In this document: positions 1-9,624 of the stretch, one piece after another | Layout of the letters: each line of letters opens with the position of its first letter | Numbering within the stretch: the stretch's first letter is position 1 | Source: Brassica napus | Taxonomy: Eukaryota > Streptophyta > Magnoliopsida > Brassicales > Brassicaceae | Direction of reading: 5' to 3' | Assembly (NCBI RefSeq): GCF_020379485.1 | Contig: NW_026016706.1 | Coordinates: 28,501-92,500, forward strand | Length of the DNA: 64,000 nt | The notes under the pieces: model-generated | The model's database searches: none | The model's input: the letters and a program-made list of their open reading frames with translations, nothing else | Told to the model about the DNA's origin: nothing | Made by a program: the position numbers and the translations under genes

Positions 1-426
1 GGAGTGCTTAATACTGGCGGCAATCATTGGGTGGGTTTTCACGCGGATCTGCATAAAGAGAAGGTTGATTGCTATGATTCAATCGTTGGAGAGCAAACAC
101 TCGAAAGTGATCTGAGAATGCTAAATTTCTTTGGGCCGCTTACTCGTATGATCCCTGCGATTCTGAATGCCCTTATTCCTGATGATATCCGAGTCCATAC
201 CAAGAAAGAGTTTGTATTCAGACGAAGAACAAAACGTATTGTTCCACAAAACAACCTGAGAGGCGACTGTGGAGTGTATTCATTGAAGTTCGTCGAGTGT
301 CTAGCGCTTGGTGTAGCTTTTGATGGGATATCGGATGAAAATATTCAAGGTCTGAGAATGAAGATGGCAGCAGATGTCTTCAATGAAGGAAGTTGTAGTT
401 TGGTAGGGTCGTTTGGCGATGAATGA
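1..426 (+). CDS. Ulp1-like cysteine protease (C48), C-terminal part, cut by window edge
   Basis: The frame is open from base 1 to the stop at 424-426, so the N-terminal part lies outside the window. Visible catalytic elements of the Ulp1/SENP fold are His in NHWVGF (bases 25-27), Asp in DCYDS (76-78), a Gln in VPQNN and the nucleophile Cys in GDCGVYSLKFVEC (268-270). By family knowledge such domains cleave SUMO-like conjugates in nucleus or cytoplasm, but in plants very many are carried by Mutator-like transposons. The surrounding TCAGCC-motif DNA and the MULE transposase at 19-22 kb suggest this copy is element-borne. The catalytic set looks complete in the part seen. A second, truncated copy sits at 2036-2194. 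Sure of the family; unsure whether it is expressed or whether the unseen part is intact. Confidence 0.85.
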   Translation, partial: GVLNTGGNHWVGFHADLHKEKVDCYDSIVGEQTLESDLRMLNFFGPLTRMIPAILNALIPDDIRVHTKKEFVFRRRTKRIVPQNNLRGDCGVYSLKFVECLALGVAFDGISDENIQGLRMKMAADVFNEGSCSLVGSFGDE

Positions 427-1218
427 AGATGAGTTTTGTATGACTTATGGCTAGATATTTTGTACTTGACTTAAAGTTATGATTTGTTTATCGTAACTCA
501 GCCACCTTGTTTAAATTACGCAGCCGTTACGTTAGATATAGCTCAGCCAAACCTCAAACCATACCCTAAAATAGGGAAATATTTAATAAGTCAGCCGATT
601 CGTCTTCATAAAACAGCCGTTAAGGTAGATATAGCTCAGCCAAACCTCAAACCATACCCTAAGATAGGAAAATATTTAATAAGTCAGCCGATTCGTCTTC
701 ATAAAGCAGTCGTTACGTTAGATATAGCTCAGCCATACCTCAAACCTTACCCTGAATTAAAATAATTGATATGTTTATACTTAAAAATGTTATAACATTC
801 CCTAATAAGTGAATATATAATCAACCAAACGTCTCTTATTTATTGAATTAATGAGTTTAGAATCGATCATGGTCTTGAGGTATATGTTGTCTTGCAGTTA
901 CTTAAAACTTTACATGTAGATATAGAGTGTGATCATAATACAACTCTCCTAAACTATATACAACGCATTTTAAGACTAGATTTATGTTATTTGTTATATT
1001 TATCACACCGTTATTCCAAATCCTAAACATAAATCCCTAAATAAACAAACCTAAACTCTAAATACTAAACCCTAAACCCTAAATCCCAAATATTAAATCA
1101 GCCGTAATAGGCTATATAACTCGGCCGCCACGTTTGTTAAATGTTGTCGTTTGGCGAGAAATAAGATAAATGAATTTTGAGAAATTTCAATTCCCGCCGT
1201 TTCACGTTCTATGTTTCT
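427..1218. repeat. Non-coding TCAGCC-motif DNA between protease and two-exon gene
   Basis: No gene seen. The stretch carries about ten TCAGCC-type motifs, a 93-bp tandem repeat (separate entry) and an AT-rich segment with short telomere-like CCCTAAA words near 1065-1085. The part from about 714 onward is repeated at 2278-2868. Confidence 0.7.
534..760 (+). repeat. 93-bp tandem repeat, about 2.4 copies
   Basis: The word AGATATAGCTCAGCCA starts at 534, 627 and 720, giving a 93-bp period. Each copy has two or three TCAGCC-type motifs. Because 93 is a multiple of three, one frame stays open over the array and mimics a 93-residue protein with a 31-residue peptide repeat; I treat that as a by-product. 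A single copy of the same word reappears near 2288 in the duplicated segment. Confidence 0.85.
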
Positions 1219-1228
1219 CTATATATAG
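1219..1228 (+). promoter_or_regulatory. TATA box of two-exon gene copy 1
   Basis: CTATATATAG lies 82 bp before the ATG at 1310. The equivalent CTATATATG precedes the duplicate gene, supporting a real core promoter. Confidence 0.55.
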
Positions 1229-1309
1229 TGCCCTCTCTAATACCCTTTCTTACGCCTTTATCTCTCTAGAAAAAACCTAAACAATATCTCTCTATCCCCA
1301 TCAAAAGCC

Positions 1310-1853
1310 ATGCCGATTGTTCCTGGAAATTCAGAGAGGTTAGAGAACAGTGTTTTTGCGATACTAAGCTCTGCAAATCGTGAAAACCTCCCTGTTCTAT
1401 ACCCTGGTCCGTGTGAGTTGCTTGACACAACCAGCCCTACATGGTTTAAATTTTTAACTGATCTCTCCCTGGTCATCCCGACGAATCTTGCAGAAGGATG
1501 GGTTCATGCATGGCCGACATACTGCGACATTCCCGATCATTTTAAAGAACGCTGGTTTCTTCAACTCGCTGTAAGGCCCGACATTTGTTCATATATATTA
1601 ATATATACCATCGGTCTGTAATCTTTGTATTTTTTGTTTGCCGTAGCGGACAAACACATGGGATCGAAGGCATCATTTGACAGTTTGGCGTAATTTTAAT
1701 CTTGTGGCCAGAAGTCTATTTCGTTGTCAGATGCGCCATTTGAGGTGGACTTGGTTGGAAGGAGGCGAGAAGCCAACTTGGATGCTAACCAGCGTTTGGC
1801 TTGATCTCTGCCACATGTTTGAAGAGTCTGGTCCAGATAATTTTGGTTCCTGA
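1310..1853 (+). CDS. Uncharacterised two-exon gene, copy 1 (155 aa)
   Basis: I do not recognise this family. Exon 1 is 1310-1570 (87 codons) and ends at GTAAGG; exon 2 is 1647-1853 (68 codons plus TGA) after an acceptor CCGTAG, so the intron is 76 bp in phase 0. The predicted protein is rich in Trp, Phe, His and Arg. It contains LPVLYPGP, GWVHAWPTY, HFKERWF, then RTNTWD, FNLVARSLF and a C-terminal HMFEESGPDNFG. The exon structure and these motifs are conserved in the diverged duplicate at 2869-3437, which argues that it was a real protein-coding gene at duplication. It lies between protease fragments in MULE-like motif DNA, so an element accessory gene is a reasonable inference. No signal peptide or membrane segment is apparent. 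Confidence 0.65.
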
Positions 1854-2035
1854 AAGTCTTTTCGTGTCTGTATTTTGAACTTCATTATTTCAGCCATAAC
1901 TTGTTTAAATGATTCAGCCGCAACTAGTTTGAATGTAATCTCTGCCACATGTTTGAAGAGTCTGGTCCAGATAATTTTGGTTCCTGAAAGTCTTTTCGTG
2001 TCTGTATTTTGAACTTCATTGTTTCAGCCATAACC
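1804..2035 (+). repeat. 134-bp tandem duplication of gene 3' end
   Basis: The last roughly 50 bases of exon 2 and the following 3' flank (ATCTCTGCCACATGTTTGAAG onward) occur at 1804 and again at 1938. The second copy runs straight into the truncated Ulp1 fragment at about 2036, so it marks a rearrangement junction. Confidence 0.8.
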
Positions 2036-2194
2036 CAGATTGGCGATTGTGGGGTGTATGCGTTGAAGTTTGTGGAGTGTCTAGCGCTTGGTGTAAGTTT
2101 TTCTGGGATAAACGATAAAAATATTCAAGGTTTACGGTTGAAGATGGCGGCAGAGATCCTCGATGAAGGAGGAAACAGAGCGGAGAACAATTAG
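2036..2194 (+). pseudogene. Truncated Ulp1-like protease fragment
   Basis: The fragment encodes the Cys-box end of the protease, GDCGVYALKFVECLALG (Cys codon 2048-2050), then KNIQGLRLKMAAE and a stop at 2192-2194. It aligns by eye with the last ~55 residues of the 1-426 copy before their tails differ. The His and Asp parts are absent: upstream is a tandem copy of the neighbouring gene's 3' end. It cannot be an active protease. It is the left edge of the second unit of the segmental duplication. Confidence 0.8.
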
Positions 2195-2798
2195 CTTTCC
2201 AAATGAATCTGTGTTTGTTATTTTCAATCAGACTTTCCAATTACCTTAAGTTGTTTAATTTTGTTTTATTTTATTAAGTCAGTGGTTACGTTAGATATAG
2301 CTCAGCCATACCTCAAACCATACCCTGAATTAAAATAATTGATATGTTTATACTTAAAAATGTTATAACATTCCCTAATAAGGGAATATATAATCAACCG
2401 AACGTCTCTTATTTATTGAATTAACGAGTTTAGAATCGATCATGATCTTGAGGTATATGTTGTCTTGCAGTTACTTAAAACTTTACATGTAGATATAGAG
2501 TGTGATCATAATACAACTCTCCTAAACTATAAACAACGCATTTTAAGACTAAATTTATGTTATTTGTTATATTTAGCACACCGTTATTCCAAATCCTAAA
2601 CATAAATCCCTAAATAAACAAACCTAAACTCTAAATACTAAACCCTAAACCCTAAATCCCAAATATTAAATCAGCCGTAATAGGCTATATAACTCGGCCG
2701 CCACGTTTGATAAATGTTGATGTTTGGCGGGGAAATAAAATAGCAACTAGGAAATTTTATTCTTTGAATTTGGCGACTATTCGCATTTCCATTGGGCT

Positions 2799-2807
2799 CT
2801 ATATATG
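2799..2807 (+). promoter_or_regulatory. TATA box of two-exon gene copy 2
   Basis: CTATATATG lies 62 bp before the ATG at 2869, in the position equivalent to the TATA box of copy 1. Confidence 0.5.
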
Positions 2808-2868
2808 TCCAATTTCCCTTTTCATTCTCTTTCCAATATCATTCACTCTTTATAAAAACCTAAACCAT

Positions 2869-3437
2869 ATGGATATGGAGATTGTTCCTGGCTGGTCATT
2901 AAAGTTCGCCAGCAGTGTGAATGCCATTCTAAGTTCTGCAGATCGGGAAAACCTCCCGGTTCTAAACCCTGGTCCAGGGGTCTACGTTGACAAAACCTCT
3001 GTTACGTGGTTTAGATTTTTACATGATCTTTCGCAGGCGATCCCAAAAATTCTTCGAGAAGGATGGGTTCATGAGTGGCCGACATACCGCTTCATCCCCG
3101 CTCATTTTAAGGAACGCTGGTTTCTTATACTCGTTGTAAGCACCGATTATGTATATATATTCCATTAAACATCAGTTATATGTTTAAAGGAACGCTGGGT
3201 TTCTAATATTCTGTTATCTTCTTCTTTTAGCGGACAAACACTTGGGATCCGAGACATAATTTTTTAGTATGGACGCATTTCAATCTGGTGGCCAGAACAA
3301 TGTTTCGATCTCAAATGCGATGGTTGAAAAGGTGTTGGGCGCAGGGTGGCGATAAGCCTGAGTGGATGATAACTAGAGTTTGGTTTGCTCTTGTCGACAT
3401 GTTTGAAGAGTTTGGCCCTGATAATTTCGGTTTTTGA
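2869..3437 (+). CDS. Uncharacterised two-exon gene, copy 2 (157 aa)
   Basis: Paralogue of the gene at 1310-1853. Exon 1 is 2869-3135 (89 codons, ends at GTAAGC) and exon 2 is 3231-3437 (207 bases, as in copy 1) after CTTTTAG; the intron is 95 bp, phase 0. I chose the ATG at 2869, not an earlier in-frame one at 2707, because homology to copy 1 begins there and the TATA box lies at 2799. Shared motifs are ILSSADRENLPVL, EGWVHEWPTY, HFKERWF, RTNTWD, FNLVART and DMFEEFGPDNFGF. Many differences are substitutions that leave the frame intact, suggesting past selection. Function unknown. Confidence 0.65.
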
Positions 3438-4458
3438 ATTAGATTTTGTTTATTTTCTTAAAAATTCGACCACATTAGTATAAAAACTTCGCACTAATTC
3501 AGCCTTATCAGAGTTGTATAGATGCTTTCCAAAGGACATGAATTATAGTATAAAAACTTTGCACTAATTCAAACGTAACTCAGCCTAAGTAAAAATGAAC
3601 TCAGCCCCTGTTAACACTAATTCAAACGTAACTCAGCCTTATTAATCAATGACTCAGCCCCTGTTAACACTAACTCAGCCCTTATGCATATCAGAGTCGT
3701 AGGGATGTAAAGTTTTGTATTTAACACGCCTTTGTAAATATGTATTATATTATTCAACCTTCTCGAATTTTCGTTATACTCAGCATCAAAATTATTTTAA
3801 AAATTGCGGTTCATATTCCAGTATCGAAAATCGTGAACATTATTATGCGTGTGGGAATTTTTGGCTGCCATGATAATATCGAGATTCATTATTAGTATGT
3901 CTTTACATATAGGATATATATTGTGTGATTATCCGAACTAATAAATCAAAATTAATATTAGTCGCTTCAATCAATTATGCCGCCCTTTATTAGGCGTGTG
4001 AAAATAAGTCAAGGTTCAAATCGAGACCTTTATACTATCGAGACAATAAAATTTTCGTTAATGGATTTTCTTGTTAGGTTGGTTTAATTCAGTCTTATGT
4101 AAACGATAACCTGACCGAAACCGTAAATCAGTCTTTTGATAAATCAGTATGTTTTAATAAAATCATTTAATAACCGGAAAATTAAGTTAACTCAGCCATG
4201 AAAACAAATAATTCAGTATTCAAATAGCATTTACCTAGCCTAAGAAACAATTAACTCAGCCAGAGAAACAATCAACTCAGCCTCTAAATAGATTTTACGT
4301 TGCCTTAGGAACCATTAACTCAGTCTTGAAATATATTTAACTTAGCCAACAAAACAATTAACTCAGCCTTTAAATAGCATTTAATCAAATATCAGAAAAT
4401 AACATACATACTGGAATAACAAATAACATAAAAAGATAAGTTCTGATACATTACATCT
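3438..4458. repeat. Non-coding TCAGCC-motif DNA
   Basis: No gene seen. At least eleven AACTCAGCC/ACTCAGCC motifs, clustered at 3498-3680 and 4190-4370, are embedded in AT-rich sequence. A segment near 3860-4010 (ending in GTGAAAATAAGTCAAGG) recurs at 11,810-12,250 and 13,500-13,810. Confidence 0.7.
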
Positions 4459-5048
4459 TCACCATTTTCTTGTGTCTCTATAAAGGCTAACCGGTTCAAA
4501 TTCACGTAAGAATAAGCCGATCTCTTTGAGCCACAAACAGTGGGGACACATGTTGTCATCCTTAGTAACATCAATGTGCCACAAGCAGGGACAGTCTTGC
4601 TCGACAGGATTTCCGCATTGGCAACTGTAGAACTTTGGAAGAATATGTGATATGAACAGGGCCATTCTTTCTTTGAACTCGGGTGTGTGCCACAAACCCC
4701 AACCCCATTTGACAGATCGCACTAGTTTCCCGATCCTGTCAAGTGATTCTATTGGAATACGAGATAAATACTTCCCTTCACCCCAAAAGATTTCTCGAGT
4801 CATTGCGTGTGTATACACAGCACGCTCATAACCTGCATCTGCTGCACGCTTCATGAGAGAAACTGTACACCCTTTATATAAAGCGTGCTTGGATTTCCCT
4901 CAGCGTAGCAAGCTTTCAACAACTCAGAAGGCATATTGAGCCCCCAGGGAACGGATAAGACATCGAGGAAATGGTAAACCCCACGCCTCTCTGCTAACGT
5001 TTCATCGACCTCGACGATGCTTTGAGGCCAAAGAGATCTTGGATGGAG
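4459..5048 (-). pseudogene. F-box protein pseudogene, copy 1, 3' part
   Basis: Minus-strand C-terminal part of an F-box-like protein related to the Arabidopsis At2g35280/At1g67623 group (recognised from MKRAADAGYERAVYTHAM, VRSVKWGWGLWH and the Cys-rich tail). The tail has a CQCG...CPCLWHIDVTKDDNMC pattern that looks zinc-binding. Compared with copy 2 it lacks about 46 bp before MKRAADAG and has a 1-nt loss near 4999, so the frame is broken. Its 5' end, with the F-box itself, is 6.3 kb away at 11391-11466 because an LTR retrotransposon inserted at 5049. F-box proteins are SCF ubiquitin-ligase adaptors, but this copy cannot make one. Confidence 0.8.
5044..5048. repeat. Probable target-site duplication of gag-only LTR element, left
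   Basis: TGGAG precedes the LTR; TTGAG lies at 11391-11395 on the other side (one mismatch). The intact site in F-box copy 2 reads GGATGGAGTTACGGG. Confidence 0.5.
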
Positions 5049-6734
5049 TGTTGCAGACTGAGATTCAGGCTACTCAAATGGACGGACTGAGGTTCAAGAA
5101 CTCGGACTGGACAGGACGGACGGACGGCTATGGAGCGGCTAGACGGACGCGATGAACAGAAAGAAAACTAAATGATAAATGAAGAACAGAAGCAAATATG
5201 ACTTTTTATGGGTTTTTATATTGAATGGAAAATCTTGAGCAATATGATGCAAAATGAAACAAAATAAGAGAAGGATAGAGATGGCTGATGGATTCAAGTT
5301 GCTGGACTGATGTCTCTCTCAACAAGAACAGGGGATGGAGGTGGCGTGAAGGTGGTATCTTGCTTGCTGGACTGATGTCTCTCTCAAGCCGGATCAAGGG
5401 ATGGATTGAAGTGGATTTGCGGATGAGGTTTTGATTGAATCTCTCAATCTGATGAAAGATGGATCGAATTGATTGACTCTCTCAATCTGTGTACTGAGCT
5501 TGTTTGATTTGCCCAAACAAACTAGACTCACGAAATCAATAGAACAACAAAGAATCTCTCTTTGAATCCTAAAGACCGATATTTTATACAAAGAAGAATC
5601 TTTGATAAAAACTGAATAAACTTTTTATTAACTTGGTGATTAAGGGTGCCCTCTACAATGGACGACAATGAGCTTATATAATGCTCAGATACAAGACTCT
5701 AAACGTTCACAAAAGAAAAGAAAGGAAACAAATCTAAACTAAGCAAGAAATCGGAAACTAGCCGTTGGAGCCTTTTGTGGGATTTTGGCTCCAAGTGAAG
5801 AAACTTGATTTGCTTGAATCTGGACGGTTTAAGGGGATAAGAGAGCTTTCTTGGGACCTTCTTGAATGCTTGGTAGAAGCTGATCTCGTCCTTGCCTTGG
5901 TAGAAAAAGAGCTGTTGGAGTTTGAATGCAAGAGACTCCAAATAAGGTAGTTTGGTGATAATGGGGATCTTCTTATTCCTATGTGGGCTGGTGCATGGGA
6001 TGAAGTTGTAGAACTCTTCTGGCTCGTGTATAATGTCTCCTGGATGTCTTGGTTCTGTCTGGACGTCGTCTGGTTCTCCTGGTTGGATTGGAATGGCTTG
6101 GAATGGATCAAACCGAAAGATTGTCCAATCTTTCCATAAATAGCTCCGGTTGGGTTTAAGTGATTCTCCATTGAACCAACTGATCTCCTGGGTTCTGGTG
6201 CAGCTAAGGACTTCTGGAATACCTCCTGATTGGTTAAGATGATCTCCTGGTTCCCATAAATAGCTCTGGGTCGAACCAAGTTGAATTGGTTGAAGACTTT
6301 CCATAGATGACGTCGGTTTGGCCGGTTCTGGGGAATTGATCATAACTCCTAATTTCCGTGGCCATTTCTCCTGATCTTGGGCTTTATGAAAAGATTATAA
6401 ACTCCTCTTGACTTCTGTGATTGGTTTTGCTTCAGGCCGCTCCTTCATTGAGCTTGAACCTTCTTCTAAAGTCGGGTACTCGCAGATGGACGGGTTGAGA
6501 AACCTCTGAATTGTAAAATTCATAACTTCTTTCTCCGTGATTATTTTGGCCCAATTCCAATTGGCCTGGACTCCTTCTTGAGTATAGAATGCATACAAAT
6601 TAGCCTCAAGATTTAAACCCTCCTGGTTTGTAAGATATGGCATTTTTAGTGCACGTATGTCCTGGTTGGCGCCTTGGCTGGTTGAGTAGGGTGTTGGGTC
6701 GACCTCTGGTTCAGCTGCTGAATTGCTGGCCGCA
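5049..6734 (-). repeat. 3' LTR of gag-only element
   Basis: Pair of 9625-11387. It lacks ~77 bp near 5150 relative to the other LTR; the missing part is bounded by GATG direct repeats. The element's long ORF reads in from the interior and stops at 6395-6397 because of TCA to TAA, whereas the other LTR keeps this frame open to about 10352. Confidence 0.9.
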
Positions 6735-8053
6735 ACATTCCCTTCCCCTTGAAAAGGTTTCGACCTCGAAACTGTATAACCTGCACCAAGATAGAGCAAG
6801 TCAGCTTTCATACTCTTTTGAGATTCTAAGGTCTTACCTTGATATTGTTTCGGTTTGGGGATGGATTGTGCATCAGGTGGCTCTTCTTTCAGCAAATAGG
6901 ATAGGATCACGCCTCTGCTATGGACTCTGGCATTGCTTATCTCCTTCAGTGGGTGGTCCTTCATACTTCTAGTAGGCTCAGTTCTGACCATCTTTGGGTT
7001 TGATTCTCCTAGCAACAAGAGATTATCCGGTGGGATTTCTTTGAAGCTTTCTCCTTTGCAACCTGAATATTTCTCAACATTCTGGACAACAATCAAGTGC
7101 ATTATATCTGTGTTTGGACACTGATAAAAATAATTTGAGATTTCCAGACTTACTTTGATAGCTTCCACAAGTTGAAGAATGATTTTCTTCTTTGGACAAC
7201 TTGTTCTTGTTTGCTGCCTTCTTTGCATCTTTTGACCTTGGTGGTTATGAACTTCAACTTCTTTTATTCCTGGATCAAAACTTTTTGGCAAAGACAAGTG
7301 CATTATATCTGGATAATCAAGTGTCTTGGACGTTTTAAGATCAGAGAAGATTACCTTAAGCCTTGGCATTTGAACACGTTGTTCAACATTAGACTTCCAC
7401 TTGTGAGGTGGTTCATGGCTGGGCTTATGGTCTGGTTCTTTCCTTGGAACTTCAGTAAGCAAATAGCTTTCATTTTTACTCTCTACATCAAGAAAACACA
7501 CGTCAATACCAGTTTCTCTAGGTGGTGTTTGACACTTACCTTGGTTTGATACTTTATTTACTGGTTTTGCTTCTTTAAGCAACATGGACTGCGTTGTGTC
7601 TTGAACCTTCTCCTGGTTCATCACTGGTGTGGCGCCTGGTGGCTTCTCTCCTTTGAATTCATGCTCTTTAATTCCTGTTAAAACACCTTTTGACAAAGAC
7701 AAGTGCATTACACAAGAATTTGGAACCAACAAATCAGATTGAATAAAACTATCACTCTTCATAGATAAATTTGTTTTCATTTCTAGTGATGCTTCTATCA
7801 ATACTTGCTTAGTAGGACAAACTACAGCATAGTGTCCTTTCTTATGACATCTATAACATGTCTGATATTTTAAATCCTCAGATTTAGAAGACTTACCTTG
7901 GCTTGATGGCTCTTCTTCCTTTGGGTTTAAAATCTCCTTGTCTCTTGGACTTAAATCATGGACAACTTTGGATCTCAACAAGGATGTGGAGTTCGTGTCT
8001 TTCTGGACCTCAGGACCTGTCTTAACATCCTTGGACAAAGACAAGTGACTCAT
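6395..8053 (-). CDS. Second ORF of gag-only element: zinc-knuckle and peptide-repeat protein (552 aa)
   Basis: The start codon overlaps the stop of the upstream gag ORF (ATGA, 8053-8050). Near residue 60-75 is a CCHC zinc knuckle, CYRCHKKGHYAVVC, expected to bind RNA. The rest is Lys/Glu/Pro/Ser-rich and contains diverged repeats headed by MSHLSLSK (residue 1), VMHLSLSK, IMHLSLPK and IMHLIVVQ, plus recurrent QGK(S/C/T) words. The reading frame crosses the PPT and enters the 3' LTR, where it is cut short by a nonsense change. No protease or polymerase motif is visible. The nucleotide word CCAAGGTAAGT recurs and looks like a splice donor, so introns are possible and the protein model is provisional. 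Confidence 0.65.
   Translation of the reverse strand: MSHLSLSKDVKTGPEVQKDTNSTSLLRSKVVHDLSPRDKEILNPKEEEPSSQGKSSKSEDLKYQTCYRCHKKGHYAVVCPTKQVLIEASLEMKTNLSMKSDSFIQSDLLVPNSCVMHLSLSKGVLTGIKEHEFKGEKPPGATPVMNQEKVQDTTQSMLLKEAKPVNKVSNQGKCQTPPRETGIDVCFLDVESKNESYLLTEVPRKEPDHKPSHEPPHKWKSNVEQRVQMPRLKVIFSDLKTSKTLDYPDIMHLSLPKSFDPGIKEVEVHNHQGQKMQRRQQTRTSCPKKKIILQLVEAIKVSLEISNYFYQCPNTDIMHLIVVQNVEKYSGCKGESFKEIPPDNLLLLGESNPKMVRTEPTRSMKDHPLKEISNARVHSRGVILSYLLKEEPPDAQSIPKPKQYQGKTLESQKSMKADLLYLGAGYTVSRSKPFQGEGNVAASNSAAEPEVDPTPYSTSQGANQDIRALKMPYLTNQEGLNLEANLYAFYTQEGVQANWNWAKIITEKEVMNFTIQRFLNPSICEYPTLEEGSSSMKERPEAKPITEVKRSL
6736..6750 (-). promoter_or_regulatory. Polypurine tract of gag-only element
   Basis: The minus strand reads AAGGGGAAGGGAATG directly before the 3' LTR, the usual primer site for plus-strand DNA synthesis. 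Confidence 0.75.
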
Positions 8054-8910
8054 ACCAGTTGGAGATGATTTATAAAAAATTTATCAAGTATAGGACTTAC
8101 CTTGGCCTTTTCTTGAAAAATAGGTTTGTCTGATTTTTCTTTGTGTCTGGCCAACGTTTCTTGGCTGAAAAAGTTCTTTCTCTCCATGGTCTTTGGGACC
8201 TCATAAGGTTGGGACTGATCATAGAGAACTGTGTGCCCCTGGTTTGGCCGAATCTGATCTTGATGGATCAAGCTTCTATGGCCTTGTTGTGGCACCACTC
8301 TCTTTGCCTCTTTGGACCCATGGCTTGAAAACCTCCTTGGGTACCTTTCTCTAATCTCTGGTGTTGGAAGTGAGGATACATACTTCCTGATCATGGCCTC
8401 TTTAAGATCTTCCCACGTTTTGATAGCCTCTCTTTGACTCTTCCATCTTGCACCATCTACACCTTTCCACCATTTGTATGCACTTCCGGTGAGTTGTTTG
8501 ATGGCATGGCTCAGCTTTTCTTTCTTTGGCACGCCATGGTATGAAAACCAATCATCCATGGTTCTTTCCCATGAGAGATAGTCATCTGGCCAACTGCTTC
8601 CAGCAAAAGAATAAATCTTAACTTCATTAACAGATTTAAAATCAAGATAAGAATGAGTTAAGTATTTATGAGTTGAAGAAGTATGGTATGGGGTGATCCA
8701 TGAAGGATCTGGTGGCTTAGGCTCAACATAGCCAGCCTTTGGTGCATCTCTGAATCTTCTTTCTCCATGTTGTGGTCGTTGGCCTTGTGACTTGTTTCTT
8801 TTCTCCAGCTGAGAAATCTGATCTTGTACACCCTTCATAGCAGCCAATAGCTGTTTTTGAGAGGCCAATAAGGTTTGGCTTTGTGCTAATTCTTCCATTT
8901 CTTCCTGCAA
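8050..8910 (-). CDS. Gag-like protein of gag-only LTR element (286 aa)
   Basis: Retrotransposon gag (capsid-like) protein. The N-terminus (MEELAQSQTLLASQKQL onward, ~50 residues) looks like a coiled coil. The central region has the plant gag pattern KIYSFAGSSWPDDYLSWERT, then KQLTGSAYKWW and TWEDLKEAMIRKYV, which in relatives forms the capsid core around the genomic RNA. The start could be the first Met or MEELAQ four residues on. Near the end AAGGTAAGTCC (8092-8106) is an excellent 5' splice-site match, and the last residues after it look intronic. The frame is intact. The zinc knuckle usual at a gag C-terminus lies in the next ORF. Confidence 0.8.
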   Translation of the reverse strand: MQEEMEELAQSQTLLASQKQLLAAMKGVQDQISQLEKRNKSQGQRPQHGERRFRDAPKAGYVEPKPPDPSWITPYHTSSTHKYLTHSYLDFKSVNEVKIYSFAGSSWPDDYLSWERTMDDWFSYHGVPKKEKLSHAIKQLTGSAYKWWKGVDGARWKSQREAIKTWEDLKEAMIRKYVSSLPTPEIRERYPRRFSSHGSKEAKRVVPQQGHRSLIHQDQIRPNQGHTVLYDQSQPYEVPKTMERKNFFSQETLARHKEKSDKPIFQEKAKVSPILDKFFINHLQLV

Positions 8911-9610
8911 GCAATCACAAAGATCAAGTGAAGAATAGGGAATTTATAGTCGGATCAAAATAAGAACCAAAATGCAAGCTAATTAAAACTAAACCGAGAA
9001 AATAGGCAATGTTAAACCGAAATGAAATAAATTATGCAAAATGATTTTTCTTTTGGTTTTCTGAATGCAAATCTCGAAATGAAACAATAATAAATGACAA
9101 TTAACACAAATGAAAAGAAAATATGGAAACCAAACTAATGCTGAATTTTTTTGAATTTTCTTTGGATGAAATGCAACAATTAAATATGCAAATGATATAA
9201 ACTAAAGCTTAAAACAATTTTCTTTTTCTTTTCTGATGCAATCACGAAATGGAAAAGTAGAAATGTTATGAAACAATAACTATGATGATTTCTTTTGGAT
9301 TTTGAATTTATGAATGCAAATGAAAAGGAATCAATTCAAAACAGAAATTTTTATGGGATTTTCTTTTATGGAAACCAATGAATGCAAACACTTTCCTTTG
9401 GGATGTTCGATTTTTAAATGAATAAAACAAAACTTTTTCTTTTCTTTTTCGTGGCTCTAAAGTATGATGAACAGCAAGAACAAAAATATGCAGAAACAAA
9501 ACTTGAAACAAAAAGAAACAGTTTTTATGGATTTTCGGTTTATGAATGGAAAAACAAATGCAAGCAAATATGAGATGCAAGGATAGATATCACCTGAGTC
9601 AGGAGCTTAA
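8911..9610 (-). other. AT-rich untranslated leader of gag-only element
   Basis: No convincing gene. The stretch between PBS and gag is A/T-rich with loosely repeated words such as ATGCAAATGA, GAAATGAAAC and TTTTCTTTT at irregular 60-90 base spacing. ORFs seen here are low-complexity (repeats of IHKPKIHKN type). Confidence 0.6.
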
Positions 9611-9622
9611 GCTCTGATACCA
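9611..9622 (-). promoter_or_regulatory. Primer binding site (initiator Met tRNA type)
   Basis: The minus strand reads TGGTATCAGAGC two bases inside the 5' LTR, the standard plant PBS complementary to the 3' end of initiator methionine tRNA. The same word occurs in the other two LTR elements of this window (46785, 52367). Confidence 0.9.
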
Positions 9623-9624
9623 AA

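Larger units (their letters stand above)
714..1853 (+). repeat. Segmental duplication, copy 1 (pair of 2278-3437)
   Basis: The sequence from the last 93-bp repeat through the two-exon gene recurs at 2278-3437 in the same order and strand. Non-coding parts are nearly identical for about 400 bp (for example the AAACCCTAAACCCTAAATCC stretch in both), while the promoters and coding parts have diverged more. Together with the Ulp1 fragment at 2036-2194, the duplicated unit is [protease end, motif DNA, two-exon gene]. Confidence 0.8.
2278..3437 (+). repeat. Segmental duplication, copy 2 (pair of 714-1853)
   Basis: Same order as copy 1: one TCAGCC-rich 93-bp unit, AT-rich segment, promoter, two-exon gene. 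The stretch 2195-2868 holds no other gene. Confidence 0.8.

Noticed and set aside
484..765. 93-codon ORF with a 31-residue peptide repeat
   Set aside because: It is the translation of a 93-bp tandem repeat rich in the TCAGCC motif; the third copy is partial and no start context, promoter or relative supports a gene.
1065..1085. Interstitial telomere repeat (CCCTAAA) here and at ~2,640
   Set aside because: Only two to three imperfect units; such words are common in plant promoters and AT-rich DNA.
7172..7549. 125-codon plus-strand ORF inside the gag-only element
   Set aside because: Shadow of the minus-strand 552-codon ORF, with no recognisable protein features.
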